A DNA stretch of 54,652 nt from Nocardia mexicana NBRC 108244 (GCF_001613165.1 NZ_BDBV01000106.1:1-54652), one strand, 5' to 3'; positions 29,953 to 39,281 are shown, counted from the stretch's first letter. A program made the numbers and translations. The notes: a model not told the origin generated them from the letters alone.

Positions 29953-30627
29953 TCAGGAGGAGGGCGGACCCGCGAGGATGGCGGTCACGACATCCACCAG
30001 TTCGGCGAGCACCTGATCGGGCTCGAGCTGCACGCCGGAGATCGCGAGCAGGTCCTGGGTCTGGTGCAGGTCGCCCAGCACCTGGAAGGTCAGCGTCATG
30101 GCCTGGGCCAGCCGGAAACGCATTGTGCCCGAGGGTAGTTCGGGGACCGCGCGGCCCAGCAGCGACATGAATCGCACCGCCTGATCGGCGAAGCCGTCGG
30201 CCACCACGGTCAGCGCGGGATGTCCCCCGCCGACAATGCCCGCGATGAACTTCACCCACGACGCCCCCTCGCCCGTGGCCATCTCCCACACCGGCAGCAC
30301 GAACGCCTCGGCGAGCCCGCGCGGAGTGACGGCGCCCGAGTTCTCCATCTCGTCGAGCAGCGCGCCGCGCCGGGCCGCGACGACATCGCTGCGCTGCCGG
30401 ACCAGCGTCTCGATCAACGCTTCCTTGGAACCGAAGTGGTAGTGCACGGCCGCGACATTCGCGCCGGCGGCGGACATCACCGCGCGTAGCGAGACGCCGT
30501 CGATGCCGCGTTCCGCGAACAATCGCTCCGCGGCCAGCACCAGCCGCCGGTCCGTCGGCATGGCCAGTTCCTCGTCGCTCACGCGAAGTTCGGTTCCGCC
30601 GCCCGCTGCATTCGTCACGTGGCGCAT
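29953..30627 (-). CDS. TetR family transcriptional regulator
   Basis: The 224-residue protein has a TetR HTH near residues 24-70 (RRLVLAAERLFAERGIDGVSLRAVMSAAGANVAAVHYHFGSKEALI) and a C-terminal TetR_C domain ending in LAELVDVVTAILAG. ATG at 30627 has AGGTG seven bases before it. It is divergent from the aldehyde dehydrogenase gene. The interval holds tandem ATCAA-N-TGAT elements that recur before the acyl-CoA operon at 39.28 kb, so this is the likely regulator of both transcripts, probably released by an acyl-CoA intermediate. Confidence 0.88.
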   Translation of the reverse strand: MRHVTNAAGGGTELRVSDEELAMPTDRRLVLAAERLFAERGIDGVSLRAVMSAAGANVAAVHYHFGSKEALIETLVRQRSDVVAARRGALLDEMENSGAVTPRGLAEAFVLPVWEMATGEGASWVKFIAGIVGGGHPALTVVADGFADQAVRFMSLLGRAVPELPSGTMRFRLAQAMTLTFQVLGDLHQTQDLLAISGVQLEPDQVLAELVDVVTAILAGPPSS

Positions 30628-30661
30628 TGTAATCACCTGCGGACGTGCATCGTTCACGATG

Positions 30662-30690
30662 TCTATCAAGTGATGCAATCAATTGATAGA
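30662..30690. promoter_or_regulatory. Putative TetR operator between the TetR and aldehyde dehydrogenase genes
   Basis: TCTATCAA (30662-30669) and TTGATAGA (30683-30690) are perfect 8-bp inverted arms. Inside are ATCAAGTGAT (30665-30674) and ATCAATTGAT (30678-30687), 13 bp apart. Bases 30671-30687, read on the minus strand, match 39282-39298 at 15 of 17 positions. Confidence 0.65.
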
Positions 30691-30699
30691 GTGCGTGCC

Positions 30700-32250
30700 G
30701 TGAGTACGACGACCGCCTCCTCGCACGACCTTGCCGACCTGATGAGCCTGGTGACCGGCGATCGCACCGATACGGTGCCGGTGGTCGAGGTCTTCACCGG
30801 CGAGCCGGTAGCACAGCTGCCGCAGTCGGCACCGGCCGATGTCGATGCCGCGTTCGCCCGCGCCCGGGCCGCGCAGGCCGAGTGGGCGCGGTGGCCGGTC
30901 CGGCGGCGGCTGGCGGTGTTCGAGCGCTTCCACCGCCTGGTCCTCGAGAATCACCGGACGATCACCGATCTGATCCAGATCGAGACCGGCAAGGCCCGCC
31001 GGATGGCCTTCGAGGAGCTGTGCGACATTCCGATGGTCACCGGCCACTACCTCCGGCGCGCACCCAAGCTGCTGCGGCCGATTCGGCATGCCGGCGCGAT
31101 CCCGCTGGTCAGCACCTCGACCGAGATCCGCAAGCCGCGCGGAGTCGTCGGCGTGCTCGCGCCGTGGAACTTCCCGTTCGCCATCGGCTACTGCGATGCG
31201 ATTCCGGCACTGCTGGCCGGGAACGGGATCGTGCTCAAACCCGACAACCGGACCCCGCTCAGCCCGGCCTTCGGGCTGAAACTGCTCCTGGCGGCGGGAC
31301 TTCCGGAGGGACTGGTCCAGATCGTGTGCGGCGACGGTCCGGTGGTGGGTCCGGCCGTCGTCGAGCGCGCCGACTTCGTCATGTTCACCGGATCGGAGCC
31401 GACCGGGCGGCTGGTGGCCCGGCAGGCCGCGGAGCGACTGGTGGAGTCGTGCCTGGAGCTGGGCGGTAAGAATCCGATGATCGTGCTGGCCGATGCCGAC
31501 ATCGACGCGGCCGTGCGCGGCGCCGTATCGGGCGTGTTCGACAACACCGGGCAGCTGTGCCTGCACATCGAGCGGATCTATGTGCACGAGTCCGTCTACC
31601 CCGCCTTCCGGGACCGGTTCACCGAGCGGGTGTCGGCCCTGCGGGTCGGGCCCGGCTACGGGTTCGACACGGAGATGGGCGCGCTGGTGTCGGCCGACCA
31701 GCTCGATCGCGTTGCCGCACAGGTGGATCAGGCCCGCGACCGCGGCGCGCGGGTGCTCACCGGCGGCCGGGCCCGGCCCGACCTCGGCCCGACCTTCTAC
31801 GAGCCGACGGTGCTGGAGGCGGTGACCTCGGAGATGGACGTATTCGGCGAGGAGACCTTCGGCCCGGTCGTCGCGCTGTATCCCTTCTCGACCGTGGACG
31901 AGGCGGTCGAGCGGGCCAACGACACCCGCTTCGGGCTCAGCGCGAGCGTCTGGGGGCGCAACCTGTCCGCCGCGCGGGCGGTCGGCGCCCGGCTCGCGGC
32001 CGGACACGTGAACGTCAACGACAGCGCCGCCCTCGCCTACGCCGGAAAGAGCGCCCCCTCAGGGGGTTTCAAGGCGTCCGGCCTGGGTGTCCGCAACGGC
32101 GACGCCGGGCTGCTGAAGTTCACCGAGTCCACCAACGTAGCCACCCTGAAACGCCAGGTACTCGGCCCACAGCCCGGCCTCCCCTACGAGCAGTACCTCA
32201 CCCGCACCCTCGACACCCTGAAACTCCTGCGCCGCTTCAGGATTCGTTGA
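30700..32250 (+). CDS. Aldehyde dehydrogenase (succinate-semialdehyde dehydrogenase-like)
   Basis: The 516-residue protein is a full ALDH: GVLAPWNFPFAIGY, VLKPDNRTPLSP, MFTGSEPTGRLVARQA, the general-base glutamate in CLELGGKNPMIV, and the catalytic cysteine in NTGQLCLHIERIY. The C-terminal APSGGFKASGLGVRNGDAG resembles the actinobacterial NADP succinate-semialdehyde dehydrogenase group (GabD2-like), though these often act on other aldehydes. GTG at 30700 is chosen; GTG at 30691 and ATG at 30673 are in frame but lie in or beside the operator. No ribosome binding site is seen, so it may be leaderless. It shares its regulatory region with the TetR gene and a matching site with the acyl-CoA operon. 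Confidence 0.88.
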   Translation: MSTTTASSHDLADLMSLVTGDRTDTVPVVEVFTGEPVAQLPQSAPADVDAAFARARAAQAEWARWPVRRRLAVFERFHRLVLENHRTITDLIQIETGKARRMAFEELCDIPMVTGHYLRRAPKLLRPIRHAGAIPLVSTSTEIRKPRGVVGVLAPWNFPFAIGYCDAIPALLAGNGIVLKPDNRTPLSPAFGLKLLLAAGLPEGLVQIVCGDGPVVGPAVVERADFVMFTGSEPTGRLVARQAAERLVESCLELGGKNPMIVLADADIDAAVRGAVSGVFDNTGQLCLHIERIYVHESVYPAFRDRFTERVSALRVGPGYGFDTEMGALVSADQLDRVAAQVDQARDRGARVLTGGRARPDLGPTFYEPTVLEAVTSEMDVFGEETFGPVVALYPFSTVDEAVERANDTRFGLSASVWGRNLSAARAVGARLAAGHVNVNDSAALAYAGKSAPSGGFKASGLGVRNGDAGLLKFTESTNVATLKRQVLGPQPGLPYEQYLTRTLDTLKLLRRFRIR

Positions 32251-32287
32251 GCCGCGCGCGGTCCCGCCGACCGGATGGGGCCCGCGT

Positions 32288-33892
32288 TCAGAGGCCCAGA
32301 TGCTGTGCCGCGAGTACTCGCACCGCCTTCTTGTCGGGCTTGCCGAGGCCTGTCAGGGGGAGCTCGTCGACGACGATGACGTGCTTGGGGACCTGGACGG
32401 AACCCTTGCGCCGCTTGACGGTTTCCTGGATTTCGGCGGTTACGGTGGCTACGGCGGCGGGGTCGTGCGCGACCTCCGGGGCGAGCACGACGACCGCGGT
32501 GACGGCCTCGCCCCAGCGGGCGTCGGGCACACCGACGACGGCGACGCTGCGCACCCGCTCATGTTCGGAGACAACGTCTTCCACCTCCCGGGGGAAGACG
32601 TTGAACCCGCCGGTGACGACCATGTCCTTGCTGCGGCCGACGATGTGCAGAAACCCGTCGTCGTCCGCGCGGGCCAGGTCGCCGGTGCGCAGCCAGCCGT
32701 TGCGGAAGGTCTCCGCGGTGACCTCGGGCAGATTCAGGTAGCCGCCCGCCAGCAGTGGACCGGAGACGCCGATCTCGCCGACCTCGCCGGGGGCGACGAT
32801 ATTGTCCTCCGGATCGAGGAGTTCGACGCGCAAGGCCGCCGACGGCCGGCCGCAGGAGCTCAGGCGCTGCTCGTCGTGCTCGTCCTTGCCGAGGTAGCTG
32901 ATGGCCATCGGGGCCTCGGACTGCCCGAAATACTGGGCGAAGATCGGCCCGAACCGGTCGATGGCCTGCCGCAGGCGCGTCGGATCGATGGCCGAGGCTC
33001 CGTAGTACACGGTTTCCAGCGAGGACAGGTCGCGGGTCTCGATATCCGGGTGGTCGAGCAGGGCGTAGATCATCGACGGCACCAGCATGGTGGCGCTGAT
33101 CCGGTGTTCCTCGATGGCGCGCAATACTTCTCCCGCGTCGAAGCGGGGCACCACCACGCACTGCCCGCCCAGCAGCACCACCGGCAGGAAGAACGCGGCG
33201 CCCGCATGCGACAGCGGCGTGCAGACCAGGAACTTCGGGCGCTTCGGCCACTCCCATTCCGACAGCTGGATCTGCGTCATGGTCGCCATGGTGAGCGCGG
33301 TTCCGATGACGCCCTTGGGTTTTCCGGTGGTGCCGCCGGTGTAGCTGATCGAGATCACGTCGTCGGGCAGCAGTTCGGCGGCCGCGACCGGTTCCGGCTC
33401 GAACTTGTCGGCGGCGGCGAGCAGATCGACGCCCACATCGGCCAGCTCCTCGGGCACCGGGCCCAGGACCAGCACGCGGGTCAGTTCCGGCACCCGATCG
33501 ACCAGCTCCCGGGCGCGCTTGACGAAGGCGGGCACGGGGTCGAGCACCAGGGTGGTGATGCCCGCGTCCGACAGCACGTAGGCATGGTCGTCCAGCCCGC
33601 CGATCGGATGCAGGGCGGTGCGCCGGTGCCCGGCCACCTGCCCCGCGCCGATAGTGAACAGCACCTCCGGGCGATTCAGCGCGAGCACCCCGACGGGGGT
33701 GCCGGTGTCGACCCCGTGTTCCGCGAAGGCGGCAATGTAGCGGCTGATCGCATCCAGCACCTCCGCGCCGGTGAGCACGGTATCGCCCAGCGTCAGCACC
33801 GGGACATTGCGATGGCGGCGCAGCCCGGCCACCAGACTGTGGCCGTTGTGCACGGGCAGGCGCAGCCGAGTATCGGGATCGATTGTGGTCAT
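32288..33892 (-). CDS. Acyl-CoA synthetase (FadD, AMP-binding)
   Basis: The 534-residue ANL enzyme has the ATP loop ISYTGGTTGKPKGVIG, YFGQSEAPMA, the hinge GWLRTGDLARADDDGFLHIVGRSKDMVVTGGFNV in pieces, PREVEDVV and the C-terminal lysine in GLGKPDKKAV. It activates a carboxylic acid to its CoA thioester. It is the last gene of the minus-strand acyl-CoA operon, 86 bp after the thiolase gene, and would supply the pathway's CoA ester. The chain length or ring type of the acid cannot be read from sequence. Confidence 0.9.
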   Translation of the reverse strand: MTTIDPDTRLRLPVHNGHSLVAGLRRHRNVPVLTLGDTVLTGAEVLDAISRYIAAFAEHGVDTGTPVGVLALNRPEVLFTIGAGQVAGHRRTALHPIGGLDDHAYVLSDAGITTLVLDPVPAFVKRARELVDRVPELTRVLVLGPVPEELADVGVDLLAAADKFEPEPVAAAELLPDDVISISYTGGTTGKPKGVIGTALTMATMTQIQLSEWEWPKRPKFLVCTPLSHAGAAFFLPVVLLGGQCVVVPRFDAGEVLRAIEEHRISATMLVPSMIYALLDHPDIETRDLSSLETVYYGASAIDPTRLRQAIDRFGPIFAQYFGQSEAPMAISYLGKDEHDEQRLSSCGRPSAALRVELLDPEDNIVAPGEVGEIGVSGPLLAGGYLNLPEVTAETFRNGWLRTGDLARADDDGFLHIVGRSKDMVVTGGFNVFPREVEDVVSEHERVRSVAVVGVPDARWGEAVTAVVVLAPEVAHDPAAVATVTAEIQETVKRRKGSVQVPKHVIVVDELPLTGLGKPDKKAVRVLAAQHLGL

Positions 33893-33978
33893 AGGTAATT
33901 CAGCTCCGAGGTCCGTCGATCAACATTTCCGTCCGCCCTCCAGGCGTACATTCCACCTCATATTCCCGGCGTTGTCTT

Positions 33979-35175
33979 TCACGCGAGCGAGGGGGCACCG
34001 TACAGGGTGACGACGCAGGCGCCGCCGAGTCCGAGGTTGTGCGCCAGGGCGATTCGGGCGTCGGGCACCTGTCGTGCCCCGGCCATCCCCCGTAGCTGCC
34101 AGGACAATTCGGTCGCCTGGGCCAGGCCGGTGGCGCCGAGCGGGTGTCCCTTCGAGATCAACCCGCCGGACGGGTTGACCACGCAGCTGCCGCCGTAGGT
34201 GGTGGCGCCGGATTCCACGAGCGCGCCCGATTCTCCCTCGCCGCACAGGCCGAGCGCCTCGTAGGTGATCAGCTCGTTGATCGAGAAGCAGTCGTGCAGT
34301 TCGATCACGTCGACATCCGCGACGGTCAGGCCCGCGGTGCCGAAGGCGCGCCGGGACGCGGCGCGGGTCATCGGCGCGCCGACGACGTCGATCATCGAAC
34401 CCGTGTCGAAGGCGGACGCGTCGTCGGTGACCAGTTCCTGCGCCAGGATCTCCACGGCCTGCGCCTCGAGCCCGTGCTCGCGGACGAAGTCCTCGCTCAC
34501 CAGCACCGCCGCCGCGGCGCCGTCCGACATGGGCGAGCACTGCGAGCGGGTGAGCGGGCCGTGCACGGGGCGATCCTCGAGCACCTGCTCCAGCGTGTAG
34601 ACATTCTGGAACTGCGCCAACGGATTTCGGGTCGAATGCTCGTGATTCTTCACCGCCACCCGGGCCAGCTGCTCGGGGGTGGTGCCGTAGCGCTCGGCGT
34701 GCTCGATCGCGGCATTGCCGAAGAACTGGGTGGTCATCGGGGCCGTGCCGAAGTCGTACCGGGCGGACATGACGCGCAGGTGATGGTCGACGGTGGTGAC
34801 CGCCGGCTTGGTCGCCGGACCGGCCATCGCCTCCTTCGTCATCTGCTCGAATCCGACGGCCAGCGCCACCTCCGCCAGGCCGCCGCCGACCCACTCGCGG
34901 GCCAGCATCAGTGCGGTGGAGCCGGTGGCGCAGTTGTTGTTCACGTTGGCGACCGGGATCCCGGTCAGGCCGACGTCGTAGAGGGCACGCTGCCCGGCGG
35001 CCGACGGCTGGAACACGTAGCCGACCGCGGCGCGCTGCACCCGGCCGTAGTCGATGCCCGCGTCGCCCAGCGCCCCGCGGACGGCCTCGCCCACCATCTC
35101 GGGATAGGTCCACTCGCGTGAGCCGATCTTCACGAAGGACGTCATCCCGACGCCGACGACGAATACCCGTCGCAT
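33979..35175 (-). CDS. SCP-x type thiolase (lipid-transfer protein/acetyl-CoA acyltransferase)
   Basis: The 398-residue thiolase-fold protein has the nucleophile cysteine in NVNNNCATGSTALMLA, the HDCFSINE loop and GHPLGATGLAQATEL, as in SCP-x thiolases. These cleave 3-ketoacyl-CoA of branched or sterol-derived substrates. Unlike the two thiolase-like proteins further upstream in this operon, it keeps the catalytic cysteine, so it can do the true thiolytic step. It ends 86 bp before the FadD gene and starts 34 bp after the hydratase gene. Confidence 0.9.
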   Translation of the reverse strand: MRRVFVVGVGMTSFVKIGSREWTYPEMVGEAVRGALGDAGIDYGRVQRAAVGYVFQPSAAGQRALYDVGLTGIPVANVNNNCATGSTALMLAREWVGGGLAEVALAVGFEQMTKEAMAGPATKPAVTTVDHHLRVMSARYDFGTAPMTTQFFGNAAIEHAERYGTTPEQLARVAVKNHEHSTRNPLAQFQNVYTLEQVLEDRPVHGPLTRSQCSPMSDGAAAAVLVSEDFVREHGLEAQAVEILAQELVTDDASAFDTGSMIDVVGAPMTRAASRRAFGTAGLTVADVDVIELHDCFSINELITYEALGLCGEGESGALVESGATTYGGSCVVNPSGGLISKGHPLGATGLAQATELSWQLRGMAGARQVPDARIALAHNLGLGGACVVTLYGAPSLA

Positions 35176-35209
35176 GCTGTCTCCTGTTCTGATTCGCCGG
35201 TGCCGGTGG

Positions 35210-36013
35210 TCACCGACCGGTGTATCGCGGTTCTCGCTTCTCCACGAACGCTTTTCGGCCCTCGCGGGCGTCGTCGGAGGTGAGTACCTCGCGGACGAAC
35301 CGGCCCTCGATCTTGCGCGCGTCCTCCTCCGGCAGCCACCCGCTGGCGAGCAGGGACGCCTTGGCGTGCTGCACCGCCAGTGGCGAGTTGCGGGCGATGC
35401 GGTCCGCGAGTTCGCGTGCCCGGGACAGTGCGCCGCCGACCGGGACGACCTGCCCGACCAGCCCGAATTCGTATGCCTCGCGGGCGGTGAGCGGGTCGCC
35501 GGTGAGGATCATCTCCGCCGCCTTGGTGTACGGGATCTGCCGCTTGAGCCGCACGGTCGATCCGGCGCCGGGAATCAGGCCGCGCTGCACCTCGGGCAGT
35601 CCGAACGTGGCCTGTTCCTCGGCGACGCGAATATCGGTCTGCTGCAACATCTCCAGGCCCCCGCCCAGACACGCCCCGTTGACCGCGGCGATCAGCGGCT
35701 TGCGCAGCGGGCCGGTGAGCAGCAGGCCGCGGCCGATCGCGGCCGGATCGTAGTCGGCCCGCCCGCGCCCGCCGGTCATCCACCCGTCGCCGAGATCGCC
35801 TCCCACGCAATAGGTATCGCCCGCTCCGGTCAGGATCGCCACGCGGACATCGTCGTCGGCGTCGATCTCGTCCCACGCCCGAGCCAGCAGATTGATCATC
35901 GCCAGATCCATGGCATTGCGCCGATGCGGGCGGTTCATGGTCACCACCGCCACGGGGCCGCTGCGCTCGATCAGAAGCGGTTCGCCCGGCGCGGAATCCG
36001 TTGCGGTGCTCAT
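35210..36013 (-). CDS. Enoyl-CoA hydratase/isomerase (crotonase family)
   Basis: The 267-residue crotonase has VVTMNRPHRRNAMD at the N-terminus, the oxyanion-hole glycines in GAGDTYCVGGDLGDG and NGACLGGGLEM, and a glutamate in LPEVQRGLIPGAGST. It hydrates a 2-enoyl-CoA to the 3-hydroxy form that thiolase or retro-aldolase partners can use. Its ATG overlaps the stop of the upstream Ltp gene as ATGA, implying coupled translation. Confidence 0.9.
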   Translation of the reverse strand: MSTATDSAPGEPLLIERSGPVAVVTMNRPHRRNAMDLAMINLLARAWDEIDADDDVRVAILTGAGDTYCVGGDLGDGWMTGGRGRADYDPAAIGRGLLLTGPLRKPLIAAVNGACLGGGLEMLQQTDIRVAEEQATFGLPEVQRGLIPGAGSTVRLKRQIPYTKAAEMILTGDPLTAREAYEFGLVGQVVPVGGALSRARELADRIARNSPLAVQHAKASLLASGWLPEEDARKIEGRFVREVLTSDDAREGRKAFVEKREPRYTGR

Positions 36014-37170
36014 GAGCTGGGCCGTTCGCTGCCGACCACCCACAGGGCGTGGAACTGTGAGGCGCCGCCCATGGCGTGGCCGATGGCGCGGCGGGCGTCG
36101 GGGACCTGATGGTCCCCGGCCATCCCCCGTACCTGCAGGGCGGCCTCCAGGAAGCGCACCAGCCCCGTTGCGCCCGTGGGGTTTCCGGACAGGACGCCGC
36201 CGGACGGGTTCACCGGCAGCGCGCCCTCGAACCGGGTGGTGCCGTCGTCGACCAGCTTCCAGCCTTCGTGCAGCGGGGCCAGGCCGATGTTCTCCATCCA
36301 CATCGGCTCGTACCAGCTGTAGGGGATATACAGCTCCGCCGTGTCGATTTCCCGTGCGGGATCGGCGATTCCGGCCTGCCGGTACGCATCGGCGGCGCAT
36401 TCGGCACCCGCGCGCGGGTTCACCTCGTCGCGTCCGGCGAAATGGCCGGTCTCGGTGCGGAAGGACATCCCGTGGATCCACGCGGGCGGGTGCACCGGAC
36501 TCCCGACGTCCGCGGCGCCGGTCAGCACGACGGCGGCGGCGCCGTCCGAGGACGGGCACGACTCGAGATACCGGATCGGGTCCCACAGCATCCGGGACTC
36601 CTTCACCTTCTCGACCGAGATATCCGGCATGTGCACGTGCGCAAAGGGATTGCGCAGGGCGTTGCGCCGATGGTTGACCGCCACCTGCCAGCCGATGTGC
36701 TCGGGCGCCCCGGATCGGCGGATGTACTCGCGGATGACGGGCGCGAAATGCCCGCCCGCCCCGGCGCCGAGCTTGGCGCTGAACGGCAACCCGCGCGACA
36801 GCGCCCACGTGAAGTTGCCCTCGGACTCCTTGGAATACGCCGCGACCAGCACCCTGCGCGCCAGGCCGGCCTCGATCAGGTGCGCGCCGTAGATGGCCGC
36901 GTGCCCGCCGACGCTGCCGCCGGTGAACACCCGCGTCACCGGCAGCCCGCGGGCACCGAGCGCGTCGGCGAGATACAGCTCCGGATTCATCACGCCGTCG
37001 AACAGATCCGGCGTCTTGGACAGCACGATCGCGTCGACGTCGCCGAGTTCCAGCCCGGCGTCGGCCATCGCGGCCGCGACCGCCTCGCGGACCAGGGCGC
37101 CGATCGTCGTCTCGCGGCGCTTGGCCTGCTTGCCCTGGCCGATGCCCACCACCGCGATCGGTTCACTCAT
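36010..37170 (-). CDS. Thiolase-like Ltp protein lacking the nucleophile cysteine (putative acyl-CoA retro-aldolase)
   Basis: The 386-residue protein has a thiolase fold, but where thiolases have Cys it reads RVFTGGSVGGHAAIYGA, so the nucleophile is absent. C-terminal VNPSGGVLSGNPTGATGLVRFLEAALQ is kept, with Asn in place of the usual His in GHP. Ltp2-type aldolases, which pair with DUF35 proteins to remove a side-chain fragment from steroid acyl-CoAs, share this loss. It lies in an operon with two DUF35 genes and a second Ltp-like gene, which supports that role. Confidence 0.82.
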   Translation of the reverse strand: MSEPIAVVGIGQGKQAKRRETTIGALVREAVAAAMADAGLELGDVDAIVLSKTPDLFDGVMNPELYLADALGARGLPVTRVFTGGSVGGHAAIYGAHLIEAGLARRVLVAAYSKESEGNFTWALSRGLPFSAKLGAGAGGHFAPVIREYIRRSGAPEHIGWQVAVNHRRNALRNPFAHVHMPDISVEKVKESRMLWDPIRYLESCPSSDGAAAVVLTGAADVGSPVHPPAWIHGMSFRTETGHFAGRDEVNPRAGAECAADAYRQAGIADPAREIDTAELYIPYSWYEPMWMENIGLAPLHEGWKLVDDGTTRFEGALPVNPSGGVLSGNPTGATGLVRFLEAALQVRGMAGDHQVPDARRAIGHAMGGASQFHALWVVGSERPSS

Positions 37171-37218
37171 GGTGTCCCCCTTCCGAATCTGTGAGCGGAA
37201 CCATCACGGACCCGGCGC

Positions 37219-38295
37219 TCACGCGACGTCTCCTTCCAGGAGGCAGACCAGATTCTGTTGCAGCGCTTGTCCGTTCGTCGCATGCGCCAGCGACCGCCGG
37301 GCGCGACCGGAGTGGATCTCGCGGGCCGCCTCGCCGATGCGCAGCAGTCCGGTCGCCGTCGTCGGCCGACCGGCGAGCGGCCCGCCGGACGGGTTGACCG
37401 CGGTCGCCGCGCCCAAGCCGAATTCGCGCACCAGCAGCGGCTCCAGCGCGGAGTACTCGACGTGCAGCTCGGCGACATCGACCTGGCCGGGCCCGAATCC
37501 CGCTGCCCGACCGGCCCGTTCGGCCGCGAGGGCCGCCGACGGGGCGCGGGTGAGATCGCGCGATCCGGGGTAGTGCGCGTCCATTCTGTGGTCCATCCCG
37601 CGCACCCAGGCGGGCCGCTCGCAGAGCCCCCGGGCGGTGTCCCCCGCCGCGAGCACCGCGACGACGGCCGCATCGCCGATCGGCGAAATATCATGGCGCC
37701 GTAGTGGAGACGCCACATACGGCGCCGACAGCAGCGACTCGACATCGTGGTCACCGGACAGCTGCGCGTACGGGTTGGACCGCGCATCCGACAGGCTGCG
37801 CGCGACGATGCGAGCCATCTCGGCCTCGGAGGTCACGCCCGCCTGCAGCAGCGCACAGGCCTGCACGCCCGCGATCGCATCCTGATGCGGCCGCAGCGGC
37901 GTCAGATAGTACGGATCCAGCTGCGCGGGCACTACCTGATCCAGATCGACGGGGAGAGAACCCCTTCCGATGCCGTAGACCAGCGCGATATCGCCCTGTC
38001 CGAGCTGCAGCCAGGTCCACGCCTCGTAGAACGCCCACGCGGCATCCATTTCCACGTGCGACTCCGCGATCGGGGGCCAGGCGCCCACGGCGTCGAGCGA
38101 GTCGATGTAGGCGAAGGTGCGGCCCTCGTGGAAGTCGTGGCTGCCCGAACAGACGAAATCCACACGGTCCCGGTCGAGTTCGAGGGCGGCCAGCGCCTCC
38201 CGGATCACCGGCAGCAGAATGCCCGCCATATCGTCGCGCCGGTTGGCGGCCAGGCACGGCGACTGGGCGAAGCCGACGACTGCTATCTCACGCAT
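37219..38295 (-). CDS. Second thiolase-like Ltp protein without a catalytic cysteine
   Basis: The 358-residue protein is a divergent thiolase fold with MREIAVVGFAQSP at the start and AVNPSGGPLAGRPTTATGLLRIGEAA near the end. The nucleophile position reads AESHVEMDAAWAFYEA, again with no cysteine. Its end overlaps nothing, but its start overlaps the end of the DUF35 gene by 8 bp, so the two are translated together. Together with the other Ltp it may form a heteromeric acyl-CoA-binding aldolase, or one may be structural. Confidence 0.8.
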   Translation of the reverse strand: MREIAVVGFAQSPCLAANRRDDMAGILLPVIREALAALELDRDRVDFVCSGSHDFHEGRTFAYIDSLDAVGAWPPIAESHVEMDAAWAFYEAWTWLQLGQGDIALVYGIGRGSLPVDLDQVVPAQLDPYYLTPLRPHQDAIAGVQACALLQAGVTSEAEMARIVARSLSDARSNPYAQLSGDHDVESLLSAPYVASPLRRHDISPIGDAAVVAVLAAGDTARGLCERPAWVRGMDHRMDAHYPGSRDLTRAPSAALAAERAGRAAGFGPGQVDVAELHVEYSALEPLLVREFGLGAATAVNPSGGPLAGRPTTATGLLRIGEAAREIHSGRARRSLAHATNGQALQQNLVCLLEGDVA

Positions 38296-38794
38296 GCCGC
38301 GCCTCCCCCGCCGTGGGCCGATAGTGACTGATACTCATCCACGAGGGCTCCAGATCGCCGTCCGCCCAGACGGGTTCGACCTCCATGCCGATGTGCACAT
38401 CGGCGAGATCCACCTCGCGGATCAGGTGCATCAGCCGGGTGTCGGCGCCGTGCGGCTGGATGTAGCCGACGGCGTAGGGCGGATCGATCTCCTGACCCGG
38501 GAACGGGAAACTCACCACGCAGAAGGTCGAGACGGTACCGCGGCCGTCCAGCTCCGTGGGGGCTTCCAGTTCGACCAGGCAGCGCGCACAGAACTCCGGC
38601 GCCGGGAGATACACGTGCCGACACGACGGGCAGGTGCGGGCCAGCAGCTGCCGCCGGGCCAGTCCCCGCAGAAACGCCGAGCGACCGGTCCCGGCGACGA
38701 AGGTGTACTCCATGCGCAGGGGTGTCGGCATCAGCCGAACTGGTTCGGGCAGTGGTCTTTTCACGGCGGAACAATTCGTGTCGGGGCTGCTCAT
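38288..38794 (-). CDS. DUF35 OB-fold protein with rubredoxin-like zinc ribbon (ChsH2-like)
   Basis: The 168-residue protein has the zinc ribbon CPSCRHVYLPAPEFCARC near residues 57-74, followed by the OB-fold part (GRGTVSTFCVVSFPFPGQE, PPYAVGYIQPHG). In steroid degradation the matching DUF35 part of ChsH2 binds and stabilises the Ltp2 aldolase. ATG at 38794 follows AGGAGAGGGA and overlaps the upstream stop as ATGA. Its own end overlaps the Ltp gene, making a tight three-gene unit. Confidence 0.85.
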   Translation of the reverse strand: MSSPDTNCSAVKRPLPEPVRLMPTPLRMEYTFVAGTGRSAFLRGLARRQLLARTCPSCRHVYLPAPEFCARCLVELEAPTELDGRGTVSTFCVVSFPFPGQEIDPPYAVGYIQPHGADTRLMHLIREVDLADVHIGMEVEPVWADGDLEPSWMSISHYRPTAGEARHA

Positions 38795-39246
38795 GACTCC
38801 CTCTCCTGCGGTTCCCAGCACACGAGATCCCCCATCTCGCCGCGCCGTTCCGCGGCCCAGCGCGCACGCACCCGCAGGCCACGGTGGATGCGCGCCGGAT
38901 CCCCGGCCACGTCCAGCGCATGGAAGAACGTGCCCTCGGCGCCGTCGACGGCGATCAGCGCCCAGGCGAAATCGCGGTCGACCGGATCACCGTCCCGGTG
39001 CCGCACCCACGTCCACGATTCGACGGCCCCCACCGGCTCCAGCTCCACCAGCTCGATCGTCTCGCGCCCGGTCACCGGATCGAATTCGGCGGGCGGGCAG
39101 ACCAGCGTGCCGCGGTCGGTGCGCGCACCGACGAGTCGCCGCTCCCGCAGCCCGCCGAGGAACGTTCCGACGACCGGCCCGACCGTTCTCTCGAACGGGA
39201 ACTCGATCTCGTAGGGCGCGCACAGGCTCTCCACGTCATCAGGCAT
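38791..39246 (-). CDS. DUF35-like OB-fold protein without the zinc ribbon
   Basis: The 151-residue protein has the DUF35 pattern: FERTVGPVVGTFLGGLRERRLVGARTDRGTLVCPP in pieces, then ELVELEPVGAVESWTWV and WALIAVDGAEGTFFHAL. Only one cysteine remains where the ribbon should be, so zinc is probably not bound. ATG at 39246 follows AAGGAAGGAG. It is the first gene of the operon, 36 bp from the putative TetR operator at 39282. It may be the partner of the second Ltp protein. Confidence 0.8.
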   Translation of the reverse strand: MPDDVESLCAPYEIEFPFERTVGPVVGTFLGGLRERRLVGARTDRGTLVCPPAEFDPVTGRETIELVELEPVGAVESWTWVRHRDGDPVDRDFAWALIAVDGAEGTFFHALDVAGDPARIHRGLRVRARWAAERRGEMGDLVCWEPQERES

Positions 39247-39281
39247 CCGGCAGCTCCTTCCTTCGGCAGGAGTCTGCCGCA

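Noticed and set aside
33893..39246. A classic cholesterol catabolic cluster
   Set aside because: The Ltp/DUF35 logic is similar, but ring-degradation and Mce uptake genes and clear KstR sites are missing, so I leave the substrate open.
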